A stretch of DNA of 64,000 nt from JBFLYN01 sp040756655. Its GTDB lineage: Bacteria > Bacillota > Sulfobacillia > UBA8153. The notes below the pieces were generated by a model. The model was not told the DNA's origin and ran no database searches. It saw only the letters and a list, made by a program, of their open reading frames with translations. The position numbers and the translations under genes were made by a program. Location: assembly GCA_040756655.1 (NCBI GenBank), contig JBFLYN010000012.1, forward strand, positions 5,110 through 69,109. Direction: 5' to 3'. Every line of letters starts with the position of its first letter. Position 1 is the first letter of the stretch. Shown piece after piece: positions 8,655 through 16,738 of the stretch.

Positions 8655-8873
8655 CTATTTGTAACGGCGGGTTATGCGCCCACGGGACAGGTCGTACGGC
8701 GAGAGTTCCACAAGCACCCGGTCGCCAGGAAGAATCCGGATAAAATTGATTCGAATCTTGCCGGAAGCGTGAGCAAGAACCTTGTGCCCGTTGGCCAATT
8801 CCACCCGGAACATCGCGTTGGGCAGCGGCTCAACCACTGTCCCCTCAACTTCGATCACATCCTGCTTGGGCAT
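8655..8873 (-). CDS. infA: Translation initiation factor IF-1
   Basis: 72-residue OB-fold protein (EVEGTVVEPLPNAMFRVEL, HASGKIRINFIRILPGDRV, YDLSRGRITRRYK) that occupies the A site during initiation. ATG 8873 follows GGGAGGGTG. Its start overlaps the end of the upstream KOW-protein gene by 19 nt. Confidence 0.98.
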   Translation of the reverse strand: MPKQDVIEVEGTVVEPLPNAMFRVELANGHKVLAHASGKIRINFIRILPGDRVLVELSPYDLSRGRITRRYK

Positions 8874-9154
8874 ACCAGCGCATCACCCTCCCTTGCTTCG
8901 GCTCTGTTCTCCCCTTCACCAAGCCTGGCCAACGCCCAGCGAATGGACTCGTCTTTTACACTGTCAAGCAGTTTGTCGTGGACAATCAGGTGCTTGATGT
9001 TTTTCTTCTTGGGCCGCTCCGATGGGCGGCTGCTCCCATTACTTAGCAGCACATGCCGCTGGTCAAGGTTGCCCACAATTACATAGGCCTGGCCCCGGTC
9101 CCGGCCGCAGCGTGAAGTCACTACGCGTCCGATTTGGAAACCCGCCGGCTGCAT
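8855..9154 (-). CDS. KOW-domain RNA-binding protein (L14e-like)
   Basis: About 99 residues. The N-terminal half reads FQIGRVVTSRCGRDRGQAYVIVG, a KOW-type RNA-binding motif like that of eukaryotic/archaeal L14e and of small Clostridia proteins encoded between map and infA. The rest is charged. The function is unproven; the position inside the spc cluster suggests a ribosome-associated role. ATG 9154 has a GGGGGT stretch upstream; GTG 9178 is an alternative. It overlaps infA by 19 nt, so the two are probably coupled. Confidence 0.75.
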   Translation of the reverse strand: MQPAGFQIGRVVTSRCGRDRGQAYVIVGNLDQRHVLLSNGSSRPSERPKKKNIKHLIVHDKLLDSVKDESIRWALARLGEGENRAEAREGDALVCPSRM

Positions 9155-9212
9155 CCTGCGACCCCCGTCCAAAAACACACCATTTGATCATCATTGCCCA
9201 TAATCTGCCAGC

Positions 9213-9962
9213 CTATTCCTCAGTTGTCAGGACGATGACCCCGGTCTCGGTGACGGCCACAGTGTGCTCAAAGTGGGCCGACAGGGAATGATCCCGTGTC
9301 ACCACGGTCCAACCATCCCCCAGGGTACATACCTGGTAGGCACCGGCATTCACCATGGGCTCGATGGCCAATGTCATCCCCGGTCTGAGCACCGGTCCGT
9401 TGCCGGGTGTTCCAAAGTTCGGCACTTGCGGATCCTCGTGCATTTTCCGCCCGATGCCATGCCCTACCAGTTCCCTTACCACGGAAAAGCCCTGGGACTC
9501 CACGTGGGACTGGACGGCATAGCCGATATCCGACACATAGACTCCCGGCCTCACGGTAGCCACTGCCCTGGCCAGCGCCTCCCGGGCCACCTCTAGCAGT
9601 TTCTCAACTTCCGGCGTCACCTCGCCAATGGGCAGCGAGATGGCTGCATCCCCGTGAAACCCTCGGTAGAAGACACCTACATCGATGCTCAACAGGTCAC
9701 CCTCGGCCAGCTTTCGCGGCCCGGGTATACCGTGGACCACCTGCTCGTTGATGGACGTACATATGCTGGCGGGAAAGCCCTGGTATCCCTTGAATGACGG
9801 CTCCGCCCCCGCCTTCTTGATCATGTCCTCAGCGATAGCATCCAGCCTGCGGGTGGTGATGCCCGGCCGGGCTTCCTGGGCCAGTCTCGCCAGCACCCGG
9901 GCCACCATGCGACCTGATTCCCTCATGATGGCCAGTTCGTCGGCGGACTTGAGAGTGATCAT
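9213..9962 (-). CDS. map: Methionine aminopeptidase, type I
   Basis: Removes the initiator methionine from nascent proteins. 249 residues, pita-bread fold. The five metal ligands are recognisable: Asp in SIDVGVFYRGFHGDAA (two Asp), His in VGHGIGRKMHE, Glu in LAIEPMV and Glu in FEHTVAVT. Type I length without an insert. Its ATG shares one base with the adk stop (TGATG), which indicates coupling. Confidence 0.97.
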   Translation of the reverse strand: MITLKSADELAIMRESGRMVARVLARLAQEARPGITTRRLDAIAEDMIKKAGAEPSFKGYQGFPASICTSINEQVVHGIPGPRKLAEGDLLSIDVGVFYRGFHGDAAISLPIGEVTPEVEKLLEVAREALARAVATVRPGVYVSDIGYAVQSHVESQGFSVVRELVGHGIGRKMHEDPQVPNFGTPGNGPVLRPGMTLAIEPMVNAGAYQVCTLGDGWTVVTRDHSLSAHFEHTVAVTETGVIVLTTEE

Positions 9963-10612
9963 CAGCTCAGCCCCTGGAGGATGCCGGACAGTTCAGCCAG
10001 TACCTCGTCAATGGAACGGTTTCCGTCCACGACCCAAAGCTCCCCGCGCTCGCGGTAATAGTCCAAGAGAACGGCCGTGTGCTCGTGGTACACCTTTAGC
10101 CGGTTCCTGACCGTGTCCTCCCGGTCGTCGCTGCGCAGAAACAACTCGCCGCCGCAAGCGTCGCAGAGTCCGGTAGTCCGGGGCGGGTTCGATTCCAAGT
10201 GGTAAGTGCGCCCGCACTGGCGGCAGACTCGCCGCCCCACCGAACGCCGCACCAGTTCCTCTACGGGTACCTCAATACTGATGGCACCGTCCAAAGGTAT
10301 CTCCAGCTCATTAAGAACGGCCTGCAGCACACCGGCCTGGGCGAGGTTACGGGGAAACCCGTCCAATATGAAGCCTTTCCTGCAGTCGTCCTCGGCCAGC
10401 CGTTCTTTGATGATCGCGTTGGTGATTTCATCCGGTACCAGCGCGCCCTTCTCCATGTAGGAGCTGGCCTCGCGCCCCAAGGGAGTGCCGGCCCGGGCCG
10501 CCCGCCTGAACATCTCGCCGGGCGAGACGTGAGGGATCCCGAACTTGCCTGCCAGCATGGCAGCCTGGGTCCCTTTCCCGGCTCCTGGCGGTCCCATCAA
10601 GATCACGTGCAC
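9962..10612 (-). CDS. adk: Adenylate kinase (zinc-LID form)
   Basis: Converts ATP plus AMP to two ADP. 216 residues. P-loop GPPGAGKGTQ at the start, the long LID with a structural zinc site (CRQCG and CDACG), and GFILDGFPRN are seen. The AMP-binding loop reads VSPGEMFRRA where the family usually has STGDMFR. GTG 10612 gives the usual N-terminus (MHVILMGPPG) and lies 8 nt after AAGAGG. The GTG at 10621 overlaps that site. Confidence 0.95.
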   Translation of the reverse strand: MHVILMGPPGAGKGTQAAMLAGKFGIPHVSPGEMFRRAARAGTPLGREASSYMEKGALVPDEITNAIIKERLAEDDCRKGFILDGFPRNLAQAGVLQAVLNELEIPLDGAISIEVPVEELVRRSVGRRVCRQCGRTYHLESNPPRTTGLCDACGGELFLRSDDREDTVRNRLKVYHEHTAVLLDYYRERGELWVVDGNRSIDEVLAELSGILQGLS

Positions 10613-10624
10613 CCCGTCCACCTC

Positions 10625-11884
10625 TTACCTCATGAAGCCTTGGTACTGTCGCATCAGGAGGTGGGCCTCGATCTGTTTCATGGTTTCCAGAGCCACACCC
10701 ACTACGATCAGCAGGGCTGGTCCTCCAAACTGGAGGCCGGGGATGTCCGTGACCAGCAGCATGAAGTTGGGCATCACCGCGATGAGCGCCAAGAAGATGG
10801 CTCCCACCAGGGTAATCCGGGACACTACCCTGGACAGCTGTTCAGCGGTGGGTCTGCCCGGCCTGATGCCCGGGATGAACCCCCCGTGCTTTTTCATGTT
10901 GTTGGCCACCTCAAACGGGTTGAACACCATGGCCGTGTAGAAATACGTGAAGAATATGATGAACATCATGTACGTGATGGTGTAAAACGGTCGCCTAGAG
11001 TCAAACAAGAGCTCAAAGTTACGAGCCCATGGAGCCGCCACGAACGAAGCTATGGTCGCCGGAAAGGCAAGCACCGACGAGGCGAAAATCACCGGGATGA
11101 CGCCTGCCTGGTTGATCCGGATGGGGATGTGCGTAGAATGACCTCCGTACATCCGGCGGCCTACCACGCGCTTGGCATACTGCACCGGGATGCGGCGTTC
11201 TCCCTCGGTGATCCATACTACGGCCGCGATCACCGCAAGGCCGATGATGAGGAGTATTCCCAGGTTGAACAAGTTGATCCGCCCGGCCAACAGCAGCCTG
11301 ACCGTGTTGAACGTGCCGCTGGGAAGCCTGGACACGATACCCGCGAAGATGATCAACGAAATACCGTTGCCAATGCCCCGGTCGGTGATCTGTTCGCCCA
11401 GCCACATGAGAAACGCCGTCCCGGCCGTAAGGGTGATGACTACCATCCCAAGGCCCCTGGGGCTGGCATCCAGGAGAGCCCCCTGCCTTTGGAGGACAAA
11501 GGACATGCCCGTGGCCTGGATGAGCGCCAGGATTACTGTACCGTACCTAACGTACTGCTGCAGCTTCTTTTTGCCGTCTTCTTCTTTGGCCATGGCCTCC
11601 CACTGGGGTATGACCACCGTCAAAAGCTGCATTATGATGGACGAGTTGATGTACGGCGTGATGCTCATGGCAAAGATAGAGAACGTCCTCAGGGCGCCTC
11701 CAGAAAACAGGTCCATGAACGCAAAGATCGAACCCTCGCGGAACATGTCGGCGATGATGGCTGTGTTGATCCCCGGGACCGGGACTGCCGTTCCCACCCT
11801 AAAGACCAGGAACATCCAGAGGGTGAACAGGATCCTTCGCCTCAGATCACCGATCCTCAGCGCAGTGCGGAGTGTCCCCAGCAC
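10625..11884 (-). CDS. secY: Protein translocase subunit SecY
   Basis: Channel-forming subunit of the Sec translocon, 419 residues, with about ten membrane helices. Hallmarks are VPVPGIN near the N-terminus, the plug region FSGGALRTFSIFAMSITPYINSS, and NPFEVANNMKKHGGFIPGIRPG before the last helices. Start GTG 11884, immediately after the rplO stop, so coupled translation is likely. secE lies elsewhere in this window (36295). Confidence 0.98.
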   Translation of the reverse strand: MLGTLRTALRIGDLRRRILFTLWMFLVFRVGTAVPVPGINTAIIADMFREGSIFAFMDLFSGGALRTFSIFAMSITPYINSSIIMQLLTVVIPQWEAMAKEEDGKKKLQQYVRYGTVILALIQATGMSFVLQRQGALLDASPRGLGMVVITLTAGTAFLMWLGEQITDRGIGNGISLIIFAGIVSRLPSGTFNTVRLLLAGRINLFNLGILLIIGLAVIAAVVWITEGERRIPVQYAKRVVGRRMYGGHSTHIPIRINQAGVIPVIFASSVLAFPATIASFVAAPWARNFELLFDSRRPFYTITYMMFIIFFTYFYTAMVFNPFEVANNMKKHGGFIPGIRPGRPTAEQLSRVVSRITLVGAIFLALIAVMPNFMLLVTDIPGLQFGGPALLIVVGVALETMKQIEAHLLMRQYQGFMR

Positions 11885-12325
11885 CTATATCACCTCGGCT
11901 TTGCCACCGGCAGCCTCAATACCCTGCGCTGCAGTGCGGCTGAACTGTTGAGCGCGAACGGTAAGAGCACGCTCCAATGTGCCTCGCCCGAGGATCTTGA
12001 CGCCGTCGTAATTACCCTTGACCAACCGTTTCTCCCGCAGCAGTTCGGGGGTTACCACCGTACCGTCGGCAAACAGGTTCAAGTCGGAGAGATTAACTTC
12101 GGCGTATACCTTCTTGAAGATGTTGGTGAAGCCCCGCTTGGGCACCCGCCTCACCAGAGGCATCTGGCCGCCCTCAAAGTGAGGACCCTTGCCCCCGCCC
12201 GCGCGCGCCTTCTGTCCTTTGTGCCCGCGGCCCGAAGTCTTGCCCCGGCCTGAGCCAATACCGCGGCCGACTCGTTTGCGTCTGATACGGGCTCCAGCCG
12301 GCGAGCTGAGCTCGTGCAAATCCAT
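11885..12325 (-). CDS. rplO: 50S ribosomal protein L15
   Basis: 146 residues. The N-terminal glycine/arginine-rich extension (GRGIGSGRGKTSGRGHKGQKAR) penetrates the 23S rRNA, and a globular domain follows. ATG 12325 sits 7 nt after AAGGAGG; the upstream in-frame TTG is too close to that site. It follows rpsE directly (20 nt), with no rpmD between them. Confidence 0.97.
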   Translation of the reverse strand: MDLHELSSPAGARIRRKRVGRGIGSGRGKTSGRGHKGQKARAGGGKGPHFEGGQMPLVRRVPKRGFTNIFKKVYAEVNLSDLNLFADGTVVTPELLREKRLVKGNYDGVKILGRGTLERALTVRAQQFSRTAAQGIEAAGGKAEVI

Positions 12326-12345
12326 GGCCAAACCTCCTTATGGGT

Positions 12346-12903
12346 CTACTGCGACTTCTCTTCTACGCTACGAACGCGGCCGCGCAGCCGGGCAATATCT
12401 TCAGCACTACGTAGCGTCTTGAGCCCTTCGATAGTGGCATACACTACGTTACAGTGATTGTCGGAACCAAGAGACTTGGAAAGCACATCCCTGATGCCGG
12501 CCAGTTCGAGGACGGCCCGGACGGCGGCCCCGGCAATTACTCCGGTTCCCTGAGATGCCGGCTTGATCAGGACTCGCCCGGCGCCGAACTCTCCGGTAAC
12601 CTCGTGAGGAATGGTGGTCCTGATCCGTCGGACCTCAATGAGGTTCTTTTTGGCATCCTCGATGCCCTTGCGGATGGCTTCCGGAACCTCACTAGCCTTA
12701 CCCAGGCCAGCTCCGACCTTACCGTCCTCGTTGCCCACCACCACCAGTGCCCGGAAGGAACGGCGGCGTCCACCCTTGACCGTCTTGGACACGGGGCTGA
12801 TGGACACCACGCGCTCTTTAAACTCGACTTCGCCCTCGACCTGCGGCTGCTGGTCTCTACGGGGGGGGCGGTCACCCCTGGTTTGACGCTGTTGTCGCGC
12901 CAC
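12346..12903 (-). CDS. rpsE: 30S ribosomal protein S5
   Basis: 185 residues with the double-stranded-RNA-binding segment (FKERVVSISPVSKTVKGGRR, FRALVVVGNEDGKVGAGLGK) and the GTGVIAGAAVRAVLELAGI fold region involved in decoding fidelity. An Arg/Gln-rich extension of about 25 residues precedes the conserved part. Start GTG 12903 with AAGGAGGG upstream. Confidence 0.97.
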   Translation of the reverse strand: MARQQRQTRGDRPPRRDQQPQVEGEVEFKERVVSISPVSKTVKGGRRRSFRALVVVGNEDGKVGAGLGKASEVPEAIRKGIEDAKKNLIEVRRIRTTIPHEVTGEFGAGRVLIKPASQGTGVIAGAAVRAVLELAGIRDVLSKSLGSDNHCNVVYATIEGLKTLRSAEDIARLRGRVRSVEEKSQ

Positions 12904-12920
12904 ACAATTCCCTCCTTCCT

Positions 12921-13289
12921 CTAGAACTCTAGTCCGGCGGCACGGGCGCCCTTGGCCACGGCTGCCACCCGGCCGTGAAAAATGTACCCGCCGCGGTCAA
13001 AGACCACTGTGGAGATTCCCCTGGAAAGGGCCCGGCGGCCCACTAGCTGGCCAACAACCTCGGCAGCGGCAACATTGCTAGTGGCGTCCAAGGAATTCCT
13101 GACCTCTGGATCCAAGGTTGATGCAAAGGCCAGGGTCTGACCGGTGGAGTCGTCGATGACCTGGGCGTATATGTGCTTTGAACTGCGGAACACAGAAAGC
13201 CGCGGGCGCTGGGATGTGCCGAAGCTAAGCTTGCGCACCCGCTGGTGCCGCCTCTTCCGGGCCAGGTTCTTATCCTGCTTCTTTAGCAA
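12921..13289 (-). CDS. rplR: 50S ribosomal protein L18
   Basis: 5S rRNA-binding protein, 122 residues (RLSVFRSSKHIYAQVIDD, TVVFDRGGYIFHGRVAAVA, GARAAGLEF). Start TTG 13289 with GCGAGGTG upstream. It lies between rplF and rpsE in the usual spc order. Confidence 0.97.
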   Translation of the reverse strand: MLKKQDKNLARKRRHQRVRKLSFGTSQRPRLSVFRSSKHIYAQVIDDSTGQTLAFASTLDPEVRNSLDATSNVAAAEVVGQLVGRRALSRGISTVVFDRGGYIFHGRVAAVAKGARAAGLEF

Positions 13290-13303
13290 CCAGATTCACC
13301 TCG

Positions 13304-13843
13304 CTACTTCTTACCTGCCTTGCCCGCCTTGCGACGGACTCGCTCACCCGCATACCTGATGCCTTTGCCCTGATAGGGCTCAGGCGGCCTTACATCCCGG
13401 ATGGTGGCGGCCAGCTGGCCCACGGCTTCCTTGTCGCGGCCCTTGACCACCACCAGCGTTGGGTTGGGTACATCGATCTCGATGCCTTCAGGCGGGATGA
13501 ACTCCACCGGGTGTGAGTAGCCCACCGACAGTACCAGCTTGTTGCCGGACTTGGTAGCCCGGTAGCCAACACCTACAATCTCCAGTGACTTGGAGAACCC
13601 CTTGGTGACACCCTCAACCATATTCGAAATCAGGGTCCTAGTCAAGCCGTGTAGAGAACGCATGCGCTCAGAATCGTTGGGACGCTCCACAATAACCTTG
13701 CCACCTTCGACCCGCACCGCCAAATCGGGATGAAGCTCCCTTTGCAGGTTCCCCCGGGGTCCTTTGACCGCGACTACCGTCCCTTTTACCTGGAGGTCGA
13801 CCTCGGCAGGTATGGGAATGGGGCGTCTACCTATGCGCGACAT
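13304..13843 (-). CDS. rplF: 50S ribosomal protein L6
   Basis: 179 residues, two related halves, beginning MSRIGRRPIPIP and ending with the conserved EPYQGKGIRYAGE block. It binds near the sarcin-ricin loop. ATG 13843 follows GTGAGGTG. Confidence 0.98.
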   Translation of the reverse strand: MSRIGRRPIPIPAEVDLQVKGTVVAVKGPRGNLQRELHPDLAVRVEGGKVIVERPNDSERMRSLHGLTRTLISNMVEGVTKGFSKSLEIVGVGYRATKSGNKLVLSVGYSHPVEFIPPEGIEIDVPNPTLVVVKGRDKEAVGQLAATIRDVRPPEPYQGKGIRYAGERVRRKAGKAGKK

Positions 13844-13869
13844 TGATTTTCACCTCACAACCAGGGACC

Positions 13870-14262
13870 CTACCAGATGTAGCAGAGCACTTCGCCGCCC
13901 ACGCCGGCCGCGCGGGCCTGGCGGTCTGTCATGATCCCCTTGGATGTTGATATAATGGCTATGCCAAGCCCCCCCAAGACCCGGGGGATCTGTTCCTTGC
14001 TGGCGTAAACACGCAATCCAGGTTTGGATATCCTCTTGAGGCCCGAGATGACCTTGGTCCGGTTGGGGCCGTATTTCAGGTAGACCCTGATCCTGCCCTG
14101 GTACTCGTCATCCACCCATTCGAAATCCCGGATGAAACCTTCTTCCTTAAGGATCTGCGCCACGGCCTTCTTCATCTTGGAGCCGGGTATCTCCACTCGC
14201 TCGTGCCTTGCCATAGTGGCGTTTCTGATCCTGGTGAGCATGTCGGCAACTGGATCGGTCAT
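13870..14262 (-). CDS. rpsH: 30S ribosomal protein S8
   Basis: 130 residues, beginning MTDPVADMLTRIRNATMARH, with the C-terminal STSKGIMTDRQARAAGVGGE segment that binds 16S helix 21. ATG 14262 has AAGGAGG upstream. In the normal order between rpsN and rplF. Confidence 0.98.
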   Translation of the reverse strand: MTDPVADMLTRIRNATMARHERVEIPGSKMKKAVAQILKEEGFIRDFEWVDDEYQGRIRVYLKYGPNRTKVISGLKRISKPGLRVYASKEQIPRVLGGLGIAIISTSKGIMTDRQARAAGVGGEVLCYIW

Positions 14263-14298
14263 GCCGCTGCAAACCTCCTTCTTCCGTCTGCCGTCATC

Positions 14299-14484
14299 TT
14301 ACCAGCTGGCCTTCTTGATGCCAGGGATCTCGCCCCGGTGGGCCATTTCCCTAAAGCACAGGCGGCATAGGCCAAATCTCCGCATGTAAGCGTGGGGACG
14401 GCCGCAGACCTTGCACCGGTTATGCTTTCTCACGGCGAACCGGGGGGTCCGGTTCGACTTATTGATCATCGCTTTGCCCGCCAC
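14299..14484 (-). CDS. rpsN: 30S ribosomal protein S14, zinc type (short form)
   Basis: 61-residue C+ form of S14 with the zinc cysteines in CKVCGRP and CRLCFRE. Start GTG 14484, with AAAGGAGGG about 6 nt upstream. Together with the zinc forms of L33, L36 and S4 it indicates that the main ribosomal set here is zinc-dependent. Confidence 0.97.
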   Translation of the reverse strand: MAGKAMINKSNRTPRFAVRKHNRCKVCGRPHAYMRRFGLCRLCFREMAHRGEIPGIKKASW

Positions 14485-14496
14485 TGTCTCCCTCCT

Positions 14497-15039
14497 TTAC
14501 TGGTCCCTGAAAGGCATGCCCATGAGTTTCAGCAGCTGCAGAGCTTCCTCATCGGTATGGGCGGAAGTTACAATGATGATGTCCATGCCCCGGATTTTTT
14601 CCACTTTGTCGTAGTCGATCTCCGGAAACACTAGCTGCTCTTTGAGACCCAGAGTATAGTTGCCCCGGCCGTCGAACCCCCGAGGCGACACTCCGCGGAA
14701 ATCACGTACTCTAGGCAGAGCAACACTGACCAGCTTAGTGAAGAAATCTTGCATCCTTTCACCGCGCAGGGTTACTTTGCAGCCGATGGACATGCCAGCG
14801 CGTAACTTGAAGGCAGCTATGGATTTCTTGGCCTTGGTTATGACCGGCTTTTGACCGGTAATCAGGGTAAGATCGGCCACGGCAGCATCCAGGGCCTTGG
14901 GGTTCTGAATGGCCTCGCCGACCCCCATATTGACTACGATCTTGACCAGGCGAGGTACCTGGAGCTTGTTGGTATATGGAAATGCCTTCATCATGGCCGG
15001 CACAACTTCGTTAACATACTTGTCTTTCAAACTGGACAC
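14497..15039 (-). CDS. rplE: 50S ribosomal protein L5
   Basis: 5S rRNA-binding protein, 180 residues, with QVPRLVKIVVNMGVGEA, RGERMQDFFTKLVSVALPRVRDFRG and YDKVEKIRGMDI. The start is GTG 15039 (MSSLKDKY...), placed 8 nt after AAGGAGG. The GTG at 15060 would put that site inside the coding region and adds residues the family lacks. Confidence 0.96.
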   Translation of the reverse strand: MSSLKDKYVNEVVPAMMKAFPYTNKLQVPRLVKIVVNMGVGEAIQNPKALDAAVADLTLITGQKPVITKAKKSIAAFKLRAGMSIGCKVTLRGERMQDFFTKLVSVALPRVRDFRGVSPRGFDGRGNYTLGLKEQLVFPEIDYDKVEKIRGMDIIIVTSAHTDEEALQLLKLMGMPFRDQ

Positions 15040-15082
15040 CAGTGCTGCCTCCTTCGCCACACGGCCTTGGGTACTTCCGGTC

Positions 15083-15415
15083 CTAACGGTCGATAACTTC
15101 CCCGCACCTTTTGCACACCCGGACTACCCTGCCGGTCTCCAGCATCTTCTTGCCTGCCCTGCTGGCCTGGTCACATTTGGAGCAATACAGCATCACGTTG
15201 GAGCTGGCAAGAGGAGCTTCCTTGTCAACAATCCCGCCTTGCATCACTTTCTGGGTGGGCCGCTGGTGCTTCTTGACTATGTTAGCGCCCTCCACGACTA
15301 CACGACCAGTTTCCGGGACCACCCGGAGTACCCGGCCCTTGTGTCCTCTGTCCTTCCCGGCGATGACCTTGACCATATCGCCCTTGCGCACATGCACACG
15401 GTTTCCGTGACTCAA
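15083..15415 (-). CDS. rplX: 50S ribosomal protein L24
   Basis: 110 residues. KOW motif (DMVKVIAGKDRGHKGRVLRV) near the N-terminus, and a C-terminal pair of CxxC motifs (CSKC, CKRC), as in many Clostridia L24 proteins, suggesting a zinc site. Assembly initiator of the 50S subunit. Start TTG 15415 with AAAGGAGGG at 7 nt. Confidence 0.96.
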   Translation of the reverse strand: MSHGNRVHVRKGDMVKVIAGKDRGHKGRVLRVVPETGRVVVEGANIVKKHQRPTQKVMQGGIVDKEAPLASSNVMLYCSKCDQASRAGKKMLETGRVVRVCKRCGEVIDR

Positions 15416-15440
15416 AGTTAGCCCTCCTTTCGGCTCCGCC

Positions 15441-15809
15441 CTAAAGCACTTCGGGAGCCAAGGATACGATCTTCATGAATTCCTTTTCGCGCAGTTCGCG
15501 CGCTACCGGCCCGAAAATTCGGGTGCCTCTCGGCTCGCGGGCATCCTTGAGGATGACGGCGGCGTTCTCATCAAACCGGATGTGGGACCCGTCGTCACGC
15601 CGGGTGCCCTGCTTGGTCCGAACTATCACCGCTCTTACCACATCGCCCTTTTTGACCACGCCGCCGGGGGCAGCTTCTTTGACCGAGGCGACAATGATGT
15701 CACCGAGGTTGGCATACCGGCGATGGGAACCGCCAAGTACCTTGATGCACATGATCTTCTTGGCCCCGCTGTTGTCTGCCACATTCAGCCTGGTCTGTGC
15801 CTGGATCAT
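15441..15809 (-). CDS. rplN: 50S ribosomal protein L14
   Basis: 122 residues, family start MIQAQTRLNVADNSGAKK and end FMKIVSLAPEVL, an inter-subunit bridge protein. ATG 15809 with GGGAGGG upstream. First gene of the spc part. Confidence 0.98.
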   Translation of the reverse strand: MIQAQTRLNVADNSGAKKIMCIKVLGGSHRRYANLGDIIVASVKEAAPGGVVKKGDVVRAVIVRTKQGTRRDDGSHIRFDENAAVILKDAREPRGTRIFGPVARELREKEFMKIVSLAPEVL

Positions 15810-15833
15810 CGTCCGACCCTCCCATGCCCCCGT

Positions 15834-16088
15834 CTACTTGGCTTTCTTGATAATTTCCATGACCCGCCACCGCTTGTCATGGCTAAGAGGGCGGGTTTCC
15901 ATCAGGCGAACCTCGTCTCCCACCCGGCACTCATTGTTCTCATCGTGGGCCTTGAGCTTCTTGGTGGTCTTGACTCGTCGCCCGTACAAGGGGTGAGCTA
16001 CGACCCTTTCCACAGCGACAACCACGGTCTTATCCATCTTGTCGCTGACCACAACACCTACTCTGATCTTGCGCATCCCGCGTTCCAC
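15834..16088 (-). CDS. rpsQ: 30S ribosomal protein S17
   Basis: 84 residues, OB fold, with GVVVSDKMDKTVVVAVER and RPLSHDKRWRVMEI. Start GTG 16088 after AAAGGGGGAG; an ATG four codons in is the alternative. Last gene of the S10 part. Confidence 0.97.
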   Translation of the reverse strand: MERGMRKIRVGVVVSDKMDKTVVVAVERVVAHPLYGRRVKTTKKLKAHDENNECRVGDEVRLMETRPLSHDKRWRVMEIIKKAK

Positions 16089-16109
16089 TTCTGCTCCCCC
16101 TTTCTGCCG

Positions 16110-16304
16110 TCAGGCCCGGTTGGCTCGCTCGTGCAGGATGGTCTTAACCCGGGCGATGGAGCGCTTAACTTCACGCAACCGAATAGGGTTCTCCAGCTGG
16201 CCAGTGGCATGCTGGAAGCGCAAGTTGAACAACTCTTCCTTTAGAGAACGCAGTCTCTTATCGAGTTCCCGGTTGTCCAGGTCCCGTATCTCCTTAGCCT
16301 TCAT
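16110..16304 (-). CDS. rpmC: 50S ribosomal protein L29
   Basis: 64 residues of mostly helix (MKAKEIRDLDNRELDKRL...), located at the polypeptide exit. ATG 16304 overlaps the rplP stop by 11 nt. The ribosome site (GGTGGTGA) is weak, so it is likely translated by coupling to rplP. Confidence 0.96.
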   Translation of the reverse strand: MKAKEIRDLDNRELDKRLRSLKEELFNLRFQHATGQLENPIRLREVKRSIARVKTILHERANRA

Positions 16305-16731
16305 GGCCGGCTTCACCACCCAGCGCTTCTCTCGTAACAAACTTGGTTTTGAGCGGCAGCTTGTGACCGGCCAGGCGCATGGCTTCCCTGGCGATCTCCT
16401 CAGACACTCCCGCCAGCTCAAACAGGATCCGGCCCGGCTTGACTACGGCCACCCAGTACTCTGGGTTCCCTTTGCCCGACCCCATGCGAGTCTCCGCCGG
16501 CTTTTTGGTGACTGGCTTGTCGGGAAAGATCTTGATCCATACCTTTCCGCCGCGCTTGATGTACCGGGTGAGCGCGACCCGGGCCGCTTCGATCTGTCGG
16601 TCAGTGACCCAGGCAGGTTCAAGAGCCTGCAGGCCGTACTCGCCGTAGATCACCTCGGCGCCGCTATATGCCTGGCCCGTCATGCGGCCGCGGTGTTGCT
16701 TCCTAAACTTAACCCTCTTGGGCATTAACAC
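16294..16731 (-). CDS. rplP: 50S ribosomal protein L16
   Basis: 145 residues, starting MLMPKRVKFRKQHRGRMTG as in related Clostridia. It helps position A- and P-site tRNAs. GTG 16731 is preferred (AGGGAGG at about 10 nt). The ATG at 16725 is further from the site and drops two family-conserved residues. It starts 7 nt after the rpsC stop. Confidence 0.96.
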   Translation of the reverse strand: MLMPKRVKFRKQHRGRMTGQAYSGAEVIYGEYGLQALEPAWVTDRQIEAARVALTRYIKRGGKVWIKIFPDKPVTKKPAETRMGSGKGNPEYWVAVVKPGRILFELAGVSEEIAREAMRLAGHKLPLKTKFVTREALGGEAGHEG

Positions 16732-16738
16732 GTCCAGA

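Noticed and set aside
10199..12253. 684-codon open frame on the plus strand over adk, secY and rplO
   Set aside because: It lies wholly antisense to three well-conserved genes, its translation is rich in His/Gln/Pro/Arg with no domain, and long antisense frames are expected from GC-rich codon bias.
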